Positions 24,501 through 35,420 of a DNA stretch of 64,000 nt are shown one piece after another (within the stretch, counting starts at the first letter, position 1; the number at the start of each line of letters is the position of its first letter). A model generated the notes under the pieces. The model had not been told where the DNA came from, ran no database searches, and was given only the letters and a program-made list of their open reading frames with translations. The position numbers and the translations under genes are program-made. This DNA is from Vitis vinifera (taxonomy: Eukaryota > Streptophyta > Magnoliopsida > Vitales > Vitaceae): assembly GCF_030704535.1 (NCBI RefSeq), contig NC_081817.1:27901001-27965000 (forward strand), in the 5' to 3' direction.

Positions 24501-27500
24501 GATCATGGGCTTCTTCTTGAATGTAGTTTAGTTCAGTGAGAAGTATCCTGCCAATCTCATAAATTAGTCATGTTCAGTTATGCTGAATAATTTTCTTGGA
24601 TTGTAAGTTCATTTTGTAAGAGTTATTTGGAAAACTAACATGTGGCATACCTTCTCTCAAGGTAGTTCTCAAGCTGCTCTGGTTAGTCTGAGTATGTGTG
24701 GAATGATCTAATTCATTTTTGTGACCTAAACTACTAGCTTGCTGGATTCATTTTCAGTTAGGGAATGATTTCATTAGGGCCTAAGAGTTATTGCATGGGT
24801 TAGTAAGAGGTAGAAGTTGGGAAATTCCATTTCGAGAGTGAGTGATGCAGGTTGCGTACTTCTCCTAAAGAGGCTTGTTCTTATCCAGTGACTTTTGACA
24901 TGGATGCTTGTTGGACACAACTAGATATGTATTAACAAATTTATATTTAGACATAATTTTTGAAAAATTGGATACCTTCAAATATGTTCAGGATATCGCT
25001 TGAGGTGTTTAGGATTCAGCAGGTTCAAATCATTATTTTCTTTCGGGGAAAAAAAAAAGTCTAGGATTCTTCCAAAAATGTGGATCTTTTAAAAAAAATG
25101 TATAAATGATAACCTTTATAAATCATAAAAGCGCATCTGATAAAAACAAAAGTCATAAAAGCGCAAGCCATCTTATGTAAATAAAGAAATGTGATCAAAA
25201 GGGCTACTGGTACTCAAAGCTGCATAGCATTATGTACCATTTGTGATTATAGATGTGCATTCTAGGGGAACTGGTGAATTGAATTTGGTCCTATCAAAAT
25301 CAATTTCAGTTTCTTGAATATTATATATACCATATCTTGTAATACATTTTTTTTGATAGGTAAAGGAAAATTTCATTAAAAGCCAAAGAGGCTAAAGAGT
25401 ATACACGGAGTATACCAGAGAACAAAAGAACAAAAAACAACAAGGCAGCAAGCATGTCCCTTAGTTGGTAGCTAATCAGTCTACAAAATCAATCAAAGAG
25501 AAAGTGTGTTCCTCTATATACACCCTAGCCCAATTCACAAAAGTGTACAAAAAAATAGATTTAATTTCTTGGTCATTCCTCTCAACATCGTTGAAGGCCC
25601 TCCTATTCCTTTCTTTCCAAATGGTCCACAACAAGCAGAGGGGGGCAGCTCTCCAAGCTTTCTCCATTTTCTTGCCCACAAAAGAACCATGTCATCCCAA
25701 GAGGTTCCTCCTAACAGAGGAGTGCATCACCCATTGCACCCTAAAAAGGGAGAAGATCAGAAGCCTTAACATTCTAGCCTTCTCACAAAACAAAAAAAGG
25801 TGATATGTGGTTTCCTCTTCATTTTTGCACAGATAGCACCTGTTGGGGATGTTCCAACCACTTCTCTTTAGGCAATCAATGGTGAGTAGCTTGCTCCAAG
25901 CCGCCTCCCAACCAAAGAAGTTAGCCCTAATTGGAACCCAAGGCTTCTAGATAACTCTAGCTGGGATTTCTTTTCGAATCTTTTTTTGGTAGGTAATTTT
26001 AACCTGGAACCACCCTTATCCCCATCCCAACCCCATGGCAGTTGAGCCAAGTCTCTTGTGCTTATGCACGACCATCCTTTTGTTTTGGTAAATCCATCTT
26101 TCGCAACATTATAAGTTATTTAATGATGAAAGAGAATATGATGTCAGATTATAGACCTATTAGCTTGGTTACAAGTTTGTATAAGATAATTGCTAAGGTC
26201 TTATCAAGGCGTTTACGCGAAGTTCTTCATGAAACAATCTCTGGTTCTCAAGGAGCCTTTGTTGAAGGGAGACACATTCTAGATGCTGTGTTGATAGCCA
26301 ATGAAGTGGTGGATGAGAAAAGAAGGTCAGGGGAGGAAGGAATTGTTTTCAAAATCGATTTTGAGAAGGCCTATGATCATGTGGATTGGGGCTTCTTAGA
26401 TCATGTGCTTCAAAGGAAGGGGTTCAGCCAGAAATGGAGATCATGGATAAGGGGTTGTTTGTCTTCTTCTAGTTTTGCAATCCTAGTTAATGGGAATGCA
26501 AAGGGTTGGGTTAAGGCTTCTAGAGGTTTGAGACAAGGAGACCCTCTCTCTTCTTTCCTTTTTACTTTAGTAGCAGATGTTCTAAGTAGGTTGTTGTTCA
26601 GAGCAGAGGAAATTGGGCTTACTGAGGGTTTTTCTGTGGGGAGGGATAGGACAAGAGTGTCTTTGTTACAGTTTGCAGATGACACTATCTTTTTCTCTAA
26701 AGCCTCTTTAGAACATCTTCAAAACCTCAAGATTATCCTTTTGGTTTTCGGGCAAGTTTCTGGTTTAAAAATCAACTTAGAGAAAAGCACCATTTCAGGT
26801 ATTAACACTAGGCAGGAGCTATTGTCTAGTCTGGCCTCAGTTTTTTATTGTAGAGTGTCTGAGTGGCCTTTATCTTATTTAGGTCTTCCTTTGGGAGGGA
26901 ACCCAAAGACAATAGGCTTTTGGGACTCGGTGGTTGAGAGAATTTCGAGAAGATTGGATGGTTGGAAAAAGGCCTATTTGTCTTTGGGAGGGAGGATTAC
27001 GTTAATTCAGTCTTGCTTGTCTCACATCCCTAGTTACTTCCTCTCCCTCTTTAAAATCTCAGCTTCAATTGCCTCAAAGATTGAGAAGATGCAAAGGAAT
27101 TTTCTATGGTCTGGGGCAGGGGAAGGGAAGAAAGATCATCTTGTCAGATGGGAGGTTGTTAGCAGACCAAAGGAGTTGGGAGGTTTGGGTTTTGGGAAGA
27201 TTTCTTTGAGAAATATTGCTCTCTTAGGGAAATGGCTTTGGAGGTTCCCTAGAGAAAGGAGTGGTCTTTGGCATAAGGTTATAGTGAGTATATATGGGAC
27301 ACATCCTAATGGATGGAACGCCAACATGGTGGTTAGATGGTCACATAGATGTCCTTGGAAGGCTATTGCTCAAGTTTTCCAGGAATTTTCCCCTTTTGTT
27401 CGCCTAGTGGTGGGCAATGGGGAGAGAATTCGCTTTTGGGAAGATCTTTGGTGGGGTAACCAATCTTTGTGCTCGCAATTTGCTGATCTTTATAGAGTTA

Positions 27501-30500
27501 TTTCTGTGAAAAACCTCACTGTTTCGAATGTCCTTGACAATTCCTTTCCATTAGCTTGGAATTTAAATTTTCGTCGCAATCTTACCGATTCAGAAATTGA
27601 TCTCCTTCAGAGATTAATGTCCTCCCTCAGTTCAGTGCGTTTCTCTCCTTCTTTGGCAGATTCTAGAGCGTGGTCTTTGTCTTCGTCAGACTTGTTTTCA
27701 GTGAAATCTTTTTTCTTGGCCTCGTCAAAAGTCTCTAATCCTATTTTGTTCCTTCCGGCCAAGTTTTTGTGGAGTTCAAAAGTCCCTTCAAAGGTTAAGG
27801 CCCTCGCTTGGATAGTAGCTCATGGGAAGGTGAACACCAATGATAAGTTGCAATTGAGAAGACCCTACAAGTCCCTCTGTCCTCAATGGTGCATTCTTTG
27901 CAAAGGAAATGGAGAGTCGATTGATCACCTTTTTCTTCATTGTCCTGTTACCATTGGACTCTGGAACAAGTTGTTCAAGCTAGTTGGGTTGGATTGGGTC
28001 CCTCCAAGGAGTTTTGAGGACATGTTGGTTATTGCTTTTAAAGGCTTGGGGAACTCTTTAAGAGGCAAGACTCTTTGGCAAGTTGCTTGCCTTACTTTGG
28101 TTTGGATAGTGTGGCAAGAGCGAAACAATAGGATTTTTAAGGATAAGGGGAGATCGGAAGAGACGTTATGGGATTTGATTTTGTTCTATTCCTCTCTTTG
28201 GGCTTCTTGTTCTGCAGCTTTTAGAGGAGTTCCTCTAAATGTGTTACAACTCAATTGGAGTGAGGTTTGCGCTTCAAAAGTTTGAGTTTGTGGGGGTTTC
28301 TCTTTGTTTTTAGCTAATGTTGGGTGTTTTTTTGTTGTTCAGATTGTGTAGGAAGGACCTCTCATCCTTCTAGTGGTTTCTTTTGTTTCTTCTTTCTTTT
28401 CTTTCTCCTGTATCTTTCCTTCTATTAATATATTTCTCTTCGTTTCTGATCAAAAAAAAAAAAAAAGAGAATATGATGTCATCATTTGTATCATAAAAGT
28501 TGGCCTAAGTTGGGAGGGGGAAATATGGAAAGAAAAGCCCACTTAGTCAATTGGAAACTGGTGTGTGTGGGTAAGGAGAAGGGGGGCTTGGCTTGAGGAA
28601 GCTAGTTCTCTTGAACAAAGCCTTGCTTGGTAAATGGGTTTGGAGATTCGCTCGGGCCAAGGACGAGCTGTGGAAGCTGCTCATGGCGAAATATGGGCAA
28701 GAGGACCTTGGTTGGAGGACTAAGAAGGCAAATGGGGCGTTTGGTGTTGGGGTTTGGAAGGAAATTTTGAAGGAATCTGATTGGTGCTGGGATAATATGG
28801 CTTTCAATGTGGGAAAAGGCACCAGAATCAGATTCTGGACTGATCCTTGGTGTGGGGGTGTTGAGCTGTCCCTAAGATTCCCTCAGCTCTATGCCGTGGC
28901 TGCCCATAGGAACGCCACGGTGGTAGAAATGTGGGACCAGAATTCTGGTCAAGGAGGCTGGAATTTAAGGTTTTTCATAGATTTCAACGATTGGGAGTTG
29001 GACTTGGTAGGTGAATTACTTCAAGCCTTAAGGGGTCAAAGGGTTACCTTGGAGGAAGACTCGGTTTTTTGGAAGGGAGGAAAAAACGGGCAGTTTGGTG
29101 TTAAGAATGCATACAGCTTGTTGATCAGCCCCATTGCCTTCGTTTTCCCCAAAAAAGGCATTTGGGTGGATAGAGTCCCAATTAAACTAGCGTTCTTTGT
29201 GTGGGAAGCCACTTGGGGGAAGGTTCTTACCCTTGATAGACTTCAAAAGAGAGGGTGACAACTTCCTAATCGATGCTTTTTATGTGGTAGCGAAGAGGAA
29301 AATGTAAATCATTTGCTCATTCATTGTACAGTGGCCAGAGTGTTGTGGGAGATTGTCCTTGGTTTGTTTGGTGCCTAGTGGGTTTTTCTAGAAACTGTAA
29401 AAGAGGTTCTACTTAGCTGGAAGGGCTCTTTTGTGGGTAAAAAGAGGAAAGAAATCTGGAGATCCATTCCGTTATTTATTTTTTGGATGGTTTGGAAGGA
29501 GAGGAATAAACTAGCTTTTAGGGGGGGAGGGGGGAGTTAGCTATTCAGAAACTTAAAAATTCTTTTGTTTGTAATGTGTGGGGCTGGGCAAAATTGTATA
29601 GTGGAGTGGAGCCGCGCTCCCTTATAGGCTTCTTGGAGTGGTTAACCTCCATTTAAGGGTTGGTATGTTTTTTGTCTTTTTTTGGTTATGAGGCCTTTGT
29701 TGCTTTGTATACTCCCTGTATGCTATGTGGCTTTTTTGCCTTGTGTTAATATATTTCGTGTTTACTTATCAAAAAAAAAAAAAAAAAAAAAAAAGCTAGC
29801 CTAAGTTAACACTAATCAATTTTTTTTTTCTTTGATAGGTAAATTTTTTGTCCCTATTGGGACTTGAACTTGGAACCTCCCATAAACCCTCCTCATCCCT
29901 TTAACACCAATCAATATTATTAAGGATAAAAGGTTGCATACACTTGACTTTATGGAATTTTGTTTAGTGTGATGCTATTAAGACATGTGCTGCATATTGA
30001 AACACATCCTTTCTAGTGCCTTACTTTCATTATGCATTAACACCAAAACGGTTGGATCTGAGTCAGATACTTTGGTCCTCCCTTTTTTTGGTTCTGGTAG
30101 AATCATTTACTGCCATGTTACATTTTAGTTTTTGGTGTTAATGGATTTGGTCCCTGAAGCACCAACATCAAATGATTTGATATGTGTTCCATCTAGTTAG
30201 AGAAGGCCTTGATGAAGGTAACATAATTTCTTGATCTGGAGGAACCTTTTCCTCGTGCTGCTGACTTCAGGTGATTTTGCTCCCTAATGCAGGTTTTGAG
30301 GATAGGTTCCAGAAAGAAGCTAGCCTATGCTCCTCAGCTATTCGTCCTTCACTTGTAAAGGTAATTTCTAACATTTCTATTAGATCAGTCCTACCTATCT
30401 CACCGATCAGCATTTATTCCAGAAAGTTAATTTGTTTTGAGCATTTATGAATTTCTTTTCAAACCTTGTTATTGTTGCTTCATTGGATCTTGCATGTGAT

Positions 30501-30698
30501 CCTTCTTCTGATTGTTTGCTTGTTCTGATTGTTTGTTCATTATAGCCCCCAGAATATATGCCGGAGAACTTGACAATGTATTCTGCATGGGTGGGAGGGG
30601 CCATACTGGCCAAAGTAGTGTTCCCTCAAAATCAGCATATAACCAAGGGAGACTATGATGAAACTGGACCTTCCATTGTTCACCGAAAATGCTTCTGA
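15088..30698 (+). CDS. ARP7: Actin-related protein 7, chromatin-remodelling subunit, seven exons, 361 aa
   Basis: Exons are 15088-15165, 17007-17222, 17672-17813, 20826-21070, 23686-23869, 30293-30360 and 30546-30698. All borders are GT-AG and the phases agree, giving 361 residues ending RKCF; Arabidopsis ARP7 is of about that length. Actin-fold signatures are present: the phosphate-1 loop [12 protein letters not shown] (residues 8-19), the phosphate-2 loop TVDIGHGK (137-144) and the adenosine motif CGGTASMGG (281-289). [26 protein letters not shown] and [18 protein letters not shown] match what I recall of plant ARP7. In plants ARP7 is a nuclear, essential subunit shared by SWI/SNF-type remodelling complexes. 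The gene is unusually long because introns 1, 3, 4 and 5 are large and carry LINE pieces; intron 5 alone is 6.4 kb. The frame is intact, so I take it as functional. Confidence 0.95.
15210..16100. repeat. Imperfect internal repeats in ARP7 intron 1
   Basis: Three or four diverged copies share an order: a phrase like aattctctgtaaatgat.cc, then tggaaatgtcaaaattttgtttt, then ctacagcaaaa. The clearest pair is about 15735-15815 and 15925-16000; weaker copies begin near 15285 and 15395. They look like old tandem duplications of intron sequence. Confidence 0.6.
15487..15542. repeat. (CT)n microsatellite
   Basis: An uninterrupted CT dinucleotide run of about 28 repeats in intron 1 of ARP7. It is likely to vary in length between individuals. 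Confidence 0.95.
18230..18700. repeat. GC-rich island of degenerate GGCCTGGCTTGG-like words in ARP7 intron 3
   Basis: Within AT-rich intron DNA, this stretch is rich in short related words such as gggcctggcttt, ggtccaggctggg, tcctaggcctgagcctagg, cagccaggcttggg, ggtccaggccagt and attcaggcctggctcg. No open frame or known element explains it. Confidence 0.55.
19470..19650 (+). mobile_element. LINE-like 3' tail fragment
   Basis: It contains attgattgattgagctccaagtaaggtgagg in outline, then cttgtatacaccatgtatgc and ttgttaatataattgatctttgcctatcac followed by a short A-rich end. That is the layout of the LINE tail near 29690-29790 (tatac..ctgtatgc, ttaatata, cttatcaaaa). It abuts the minus-strand LINE piece that follows. 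Confidence 0.5.
19650..20710 (-). mobile_element. Degenerate LINE, C-terminal part of the reverse-transcriptase ORF, antisense in ARP7 intron 3
   Basis: On the minus strand the frames read [16 protein letters not shown] and [13 protein letters not shown] (20351-20716), then [20 protein letters not shown] and [18 protein letters not shown] (20093-20335), and last a Ser/Lys-rich tail. This is the order of the region after the RT core in plant LINEs, including the zinc-finger-like CxxC...HxxxHC module (zf-RVT). Frame breaks show decay. A T tract at 19652-19661 may be its A tail on the other strand. The RT core is absent. Confidence 0.75.
21071..23685. other. ARP7 intron 4, no confident element
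   Basis: AT-rich (22270-22960) with two less AT-rich flanks (22040-22270 and 22960-23220) whose composition suggests an insertion. I could not find ends, a duplication or a family. An A tract lies at 22939-22951. Confidence 0.35.
25350..25990 (-). mobile_element. LINE 3' fragment, antisense in ARP7 intron 5
   Basis: On the minus strand, across frames, it reads [20 protein letters not shown], then [18 protein letters not shown], then [19 protein letters not shown] (25476-25679) and FSLIDFVD. This is the zf-RVT region and C-terminus of a plant LINE. A T run at about 25350-25357 followed by gataggtaaagg marks its A tail. At least one frameshift is present. It lies head to head with the larger LINE at 26147. 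Confidence 0.75.
26132..28481 (+). mobile_element. 5'-truncated LINE insertion with 15-bp target-site duplication, in ARP7 intron 5
   Basis: The direct repeat GAGAATATGATGTCA lies at 26132-26146 and again at 28467-28481. Between them is a LINE that starts in the middle of its reverse-transcriptase region (26147) and ends in an A tail (28452-28466). The 3' untranslated part ends ctattaatatatttctcttcgtttctgatc. The perfect duplication and the unbroken ORF mean a young insertion. It lies sense to ARP7, inside intron 5. The endonuclease domain and ORF1 are missing, as expected from 5' truncation on insertion. Confidence 0.92.
26147..28285 (+). CDS. LINE reverse transcriptase ORF, N-terminally truncated, 712 codons open
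   Basis: The frame is open from the element's first base and ends in TGA at 28283-28285. It has no start codon of its own; an open frame continues upstream into host DNA to an ATG at 26042. Non-LTR reverse-transcriptase blocks appear in order: [40 protein letters not shown] (catalytic Asp), [21 protein letters not shown] (catalytic Asp pair), then [10 protein letters not shown]. The C-terminal part has [33 protein letters not shown] and [18 protein letters not shown] (zf-RVT). The apurinic endonuclease domain is absent, so this copy cannot move by itself. It is a mobile-element relic within an ARP7 intron and not a host gene. Confidence 0.88.
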   Translation, partial: DYRPISLVTSLYKIIAKVLSRRLREVLHETISGSQGAFVEGRHILDAVLIANEVVDEKRRSGEEGIVFKIDFEKAYDHVDWGFLDHVLQRKGFSQKWRSWIRGCLSSSSFAILVNGNAKGWVKASRGLRQGDPLSSFLFTLVADVLSRLLFRAEEIGLTEGFSVGRDRTRVSLLQFADDTIFFSKASLEHLQNLKIILLVFGQVSGLKINLEKSTISGINTRQELLSSLASVFYCRVSEWPLSYLGLPLGGNPKTIGFWDSVVERISRRLDGWKKAYLSLGGRITLIQSCLSHIPSYFLSLFKISASIASKIEKMQRNFLWSGAGEGKKDHLVRWEVVSRPKELGGLGFGKISLRNIALLGKWLWRFPRERSGLWHKVIVSIYGTHPNGWNANMVVRWSHRCPWKAIAQVFQEFSPFVRLVVGNGERIRFWEDLWWGNQSLCSQFADLYRVISVKNLTVSNVLDNSFPLAWNLNFRRNLTDSEIDLLQRLMSSLSSVRFSPSLADSRAWSLSSSDLFSVKSFFLASSKVSNPILFLPAKFLWSSKVPSKVKALAWIVAHGKVNTNDKLQLRRPYKSLCPQWCILCKGNGESIDHLFLHCPVTIGLWNKLFKLVGLDWVPPRSFEDMLVIAFKGLGNSLRGKTLWQVACLTLVWIVWQERNNRIFKDKGRSEETLWDLILFYSSLWASCSAAFRGVPLNVLQLNWSEVCASKV
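28497..29807 (+). mobile_element. Second, older 5'-truncated LINE with diverged target-site duplication
   Basis: Flanking repeats AAGTTGGCCTAAGTT (28497-28511) and AAGCTAGCCTAAGTT (29793-29807) match at 13 of 15 bases and look like an aged target-site duplication. The interior (28512-29792) ends in a 20-plus A tail. Its frames read [32 protein letters not shown], then [37 protein letters not shown] and [18 protein letters not shown]. This is the C-terminal half of a LINE ORF. It is broken by a frameshift near 28595, a TGA at 29256 where related copies have Trp, and further stops. It belongs to a different subfamily from its neighbour at 26147. Confidence 0.85.
29819..29910 (-). mobile_element. 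Possible tRNA-derived SINE-like fragment
   Basis: On the minus strand the sequence reads gggaggttccaagttcaagtcc and later tacctatcaaagaaaaaaaa. The first phrase resembles a Pol III B box (GGTTCRANYCC) and the second an A-rich tail. A similar phrase (ggtaggtaattttaacctggaacc) lies near 25991. It is short and uncertain. Confidence 0.3.
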
Positions 30699-33600
30699 CA
30701 CTTTCTATCTGAATGATTTCTTAAATGGTTAGTCATCCTACTGTACTGTAACTTATGATTATGATGATGGGGGAAAATCATCAGTTATGTGGAGTCACAA
30801 CATGTAAAGAAAAATTCTGAGCAACTTATGTGATATACACTCTTGTAGTGGATAATTGAAATCAAGGGTCAGCCTTTTGTACGCCACACCCATCATGAAT
30901 TTAATTATTCAACAAAAGAAATCCTCGTTAAAAAAAAAAAGGGAAAGGAAAAATTATCATGTGCCTGTTCAATCTTATATTTGCTTCTCTACTTGAATTT
31001 GTTTTTTCCTTTAGGAAAGGTGTATGCCAGTTTTCTGACATTGGAGATGTGGAAAGGAATGATCAGGCTATGATTCTACCATCAACTTTTGACTTGTGGT
31101 CAGGTCCCTTGTAGTAGTCACAATTCAGTTTCTTGCATTTTTAATTGCCATTAGGCTCTATATTACTCTAGGATGGACTCTGTAGTTTGCCCCACTAAAG
31201 AGTAGTGATTCTGTAGTTGTTTGTTTAGACTGTCTGTTGTTGAGTTCAATTTCTGTTCATGCAGTCCCAACTTTCCTTGGACTTCAACTCATCTCCTTAA
31301 ACATTAGGCAACTTTTTGAGTTAGCTTACATCTCCACTTCCCTAACATCCCTGGAGATGCACTTCTGGTCCATGGAGATTAGCCTGTACCCCGACAGAAA
31401 AATGGATGGAGGGCTGGATCCTCATTCCTCCTCAGTAGAGGATAGCATTCCCTCTCTTAACTCCAAAAAGGTTCATCATCAGTCTAGGCGAATAGCAAGA
31501 TTTAGGGAAGGGATTGGCTTGATGTGCTCAGTTTGCAAAGTAGGTGTTCAGACTTCAGGAATTCCTAGGCGCCCGGACTGGCAGTTGTTGACAGTTGGTT
31601 AAGACTCCTTTCTCAGCTTAGAGTGAATGTAACTAGGATGAACAAGTAGTGTGTAACAAGGGTTTCTCCGAGCTACCATCTAGAGGGCTAAAGCAAATCA
31701 GAAAGGCACTTTTGAGAATCCAGCAAATCTAGCTTCTATTTTACCTAAAGATTCATCATGTGGGGAGTTTTCCAATTGAAGCAACCAAGAATTAAAGCTT
31801 CAACCCACCAAGCAATGAAGGTTTGGCCCAAGTTGTGATTGTACTCTGGAGTCATTGGCTTCAGAAAGGAGAGAGGGTACAACATGTGGGTTTGAGGGGG
31901 AGGGCTCCATTCACTATCGAAAATAATTGATGGTACCTTTGTTAGGTGGTTTGTGCCCATATCCCTTTAGTGGTGTTAAAAGCTGAGGACTCTTCCATTT
32001 TAGATTCAAATCCCAGGGAAAACAACATGAATCTTCCCCCATTTCCTTTCTGCATCCAAACAAAGGTAGGGTTTTTCCTACCCTGCATCAAACAAAACTA
32101 GGGTTTGTCACTTTGAAAGTGATCTTCTTGTCTTTAAAAGAGATGGTCAATGCAGATGCCATGATTGTACAAAAGAGTGAATGGGTCTTCCCCTAATCCC
32201 CTTTTTTCTCCAAGTAACCCACATATTTTTCTTATTTGTCATGTTTGTACATTTGGTAAGCATTTCAAGGTAAGTCCAAATATGAGTCTATCCTTCCACC
32301 TTACACCACTTAAACTTCAGAGAGTTTCAAAATTGAAATAAAGGAAAATTGCAAGGTGTGCTACATCACAAGATTGAAATTATGTTTGACATATTTGCTA
32401 AGTATTCTATCACTTTTCTACTCTAGACCACTTAAATGCTAAGGAAGTGATATGGGTCTTTCTTGGGAGGTGATGAGCATCCATGAGTCTACCCTACATC
32501 ACTTAAACATCAGGGAGGTGATTAGGGTTTCTCCCTCTTATCATAATTGGTTATACTTGCAATAGCATAATGATGTTAGAAGGAAATTTTTTAATAAATA
32601 TTAATGGCTAATTATAATAATTATGGAAGTTTCAAATTTGAAATCATGGAAAATGGCAAGGAAGTTACATCACAGATTCCTACCGTGCATTTAAGAGCTC
32701 TGAAACAAAGAATAATGAAGGAAGATGACATGGAGAAAGGGCTGGATTGGTTAATTAATTAATTAATTAAATATAGAAAGAAAATAATGAATTTACACAA
32801 AAATATTAAATGATAAGGGTAATTCTTATATTGAATAGAAGCATCTTTGGCTTGAAATCGTTTAAAATACTTAGATCTTGAGTCCATTAAAGTACCTTTT
32901 ACTAGTGATTTGTCTTTATATTTCATTGAATAGAGTAGAAATAATTGAATTCTAAGAGAGAAAATGTTGGAGAAAAAGCCTACTTTGATGAAGGGGATTT
33001 GACATCTCTCACTACTTTATATGAAAATTCAATCAAATCATATTAAGAGATAATATTTAATATTTTTTTCAAACTTGTTTTTAATAAAATTTTGCATTTT
33101 ACATTTCTCCTTATTGAGGTAAAGTAAAAAATTTCAAAAAGTGAAATTAATATTATGAAACTTTTATTAAATATAAAACAATATTTTTATTAAATTAAAA
33201 TATTGAATTTTATAAGAAAATGAATATATATATATTTTCACAAGCTAAAATGAAATTTTTTTATAAGAAATTCATAAACTTTTGTAAGTCAGAAGTTGTT
33301 ATTTAGCTTAGAAAAAAGAGTTTTTATCTTATTGAAAATAAATCCAAACATGGCCTAAGATGCAAAGGGCCAAAAACACTTGAAAATTTGGCTGCAGTGT
33401 CATGTATGAAAACACATCTCTATTAAGCAAAATAATACAATAACAAGAGAGTTGACAAGGTAGTAAGCAACAAAGTTTCAATTATGGAGTGGGACCCAAG
33501 CCCGCAGTGGCTCAGTGAACAAACACCCCAAAATCCAAAAGCCCTACTTTCCATCCACACATCACAATCTCAACCCCACCACACACCATCTAAAAAAAAT

Positions 33601-34267
33601 AAAAATAAATAAAATTGAAAAGCAAGTGCCCACAACCTTAATCCACAGAGACACACGTACCCACACGCACAAACCCACAAAAAGAACATCCCTATTCTTC
33701 ATCATTTTCCTTCTCTCTAGTCTTTTCTCCTCACCCCCACTTGTCCCAATTCACCATTGATGCTCTTTTGAGATTGTCAATGGCCAAAACCCCACACACC
33801 CACATACAGATACACACCTACACAAGACTTATTTTTCAATTCTAAATGGAAACTGCAACTACTGCATGTCGTCAATCATGAATATACAAATGGGGTGCTC
33901 AAGATTTTTGGGATCTCAAGGGTTTCCCACTTGGGAGAGAGATATGACTATCTTTTGGTGTCCCTTTCTTTTGATTAAAATGGAACTACACCAATATATA
34001 TATCTTATATATACGTGTTCTATATATACAGAGAGATGGGTGATTGAGATTTTTAAGATCTTTGAGAAGCCTCATCATAATAATTGGTCCACTTCCCAGG
34101 TTTGTCTTGGTGCAACCCTGTCATGGACTGGTGCATACTCCTGCAAACATGTCATCAAAATAATAACAAATTATTCTCAGCTTTTTCCTGCAACTTTGTT
34201 TTGTTTTGTTTTGTCATCACTCCAATGATCTAGCAACCAATCCTAATATTTTATCTAAGTGTTGTGT
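30699..34267. other. Intergenic region between ARP7 and LOG
   Basis: The first 400 bases probably include the ARP7 3' UTR. An open frame at 31237-31602 (121 codons) has no recognisable domain and I do not support it as a gene. From 32560 to 33450 the DNA is AT-rich with nothing identified. A TTAA run lies near 32752-32770. Confidence 0.45.
32280..32540. repeat. Short imperfect repeats containing cacttaaa...aggtgat
   Basis: Three loosely related words recur at about 32303, 32427 and 32498: accacttaaacttcagagag, accacttaaatgctaaggaagtgat and tcacttaaacatcagggagg. Each is followed by a phrase of the type (gg)gt.tttctt or gggtttctccc. It is a small decayed tandem array. Confidence 0.4.
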
Positions 34268-35420
34268 TTAAATATTATGAAGAGGGTCTGCATTTTCTTG
34301 GGGTTGTTGTGGGGATACCTCCATTTTCTTGATGAGTTCTTCTGCCGTGGTTGCTGAAATCATGATATTCCTTGCTGAATCTTCTATGAAACCCTCCTCT
34401 ACTCCTTTGTCAAATAGGGTGAGCAAGCTGTTATAATACCCATCTACATTCAATAATCCCACCTGTTACAAATTTTAATATCAACAAGAAAAGACTAATT
34501 AAAAAAAATCAAATGTTGAAAGGTACCCATTTGCCAAATCTTGAAGATGATTGGAAAAAAGAAAAAAGGACCCATCTTACTGGTTTTTCATGAATTCCTA
34601 GCTGTGACCAGGTTATCATTTCTAATAGTTCTTCCATGGTTCCATAACCACCTAAGACACAGTTTAGAACTTTGATTAGAATATAAACAATTAGGGACAT
34701 GTATGCATACTTGAGTGAAAGGGAGAATATGGTGATATACAGACCCGGAAGTGCAATGAAAGCGTCTGCATTTTTCGCCATTTCTGACTTCCTTTGGTGC
34801 ATGTCTGCAACTGTCTTCACTTCTCCTATGGTTTCTCCTGATATCTGCGAGTGGGGTTTGAGTTTTGAGTTGTTTCACTGGGAAAAAGTATATGTTAAAT
34901 GACACTTAGAAGAAGGAAAATTAAGTATTTTTGAGGGAAGAATGATGGATAGTATTACCTCATGTGGCAAAAGAGCTCTAGGAATTACTCTAATACAAAA
35001 AGAAGACGAAGAAATATGTAAATTGTCTTACTGAAACCCAAAGAAAAAGCAAGGGACTAATAATGTGGGAAAAATGAAAAGTACCCAAGAACATGGCAAC
35101 CTCCATTGAAAACAGTCTGAGAGATTAAACCCATTAGGCCTACACTTCCTCCACCATATACCAAATCAATCTTTCTCTCAACCTGAGAACCAAATAGAAA
35201 TGATAACAGGAAAGAACCCAAAAGATGCAAACAGATGAAGAAGAATCTATGTACATATATCCCCTTAAATTGATTTTATTACCAGAAGATTACCAAGCTG
35301 AAGAGCGGCTTCACTGAATGCAGACTTGTATCCAGGTCTGCTACCACAGAAGACACAAATTCTTTTGAACCTTTGTTTGTTTTGATTTGTTGCAGATGTA
35401 CTGTTTTCTTTTCCTTCCAT
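34268..35420 (-). CDS. LOG: LOG-type cytokinin riboside 5'-monophosphate phosphoribohydrolase, six exons, 210 aa
   Basis: On the minus strand the exons are 35283-35420, 35085-35182, 34959-34989, 34745-34844, 34581-34651 and 34268-34462. All have GT-AG borders and consistent phases, giving 210 residues, close to the usual LOG length. LOG enzymes release free cytokinin bases from nucleotide forms in one step. Visible signatures are [10 protein letters not shown] (residues 17-26), [10 protein letters not shown] (55-64), [12 protein letters not shown] and the catalytic PGGYGTMEE (122-130). The third exon is only 31 nt. I chose the ATG at 35418-35420 (MEGKEN) because LOG proteins normally begin this close to the [10 protein letters not shown] block. 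An in-frame ATG at 35571-35573 would add 51 Ser/Ala-rich residues. Which LOG paralogue this is cannot be told from the sequence alone. Confidence 0.93.

Noticed and set aside
31237-31602. 121-codon open frame downstream of ARP7
   Set aside because: No domain, no neighbouring exon evidence and no recognisable family; a frame of this size can occur by chance.
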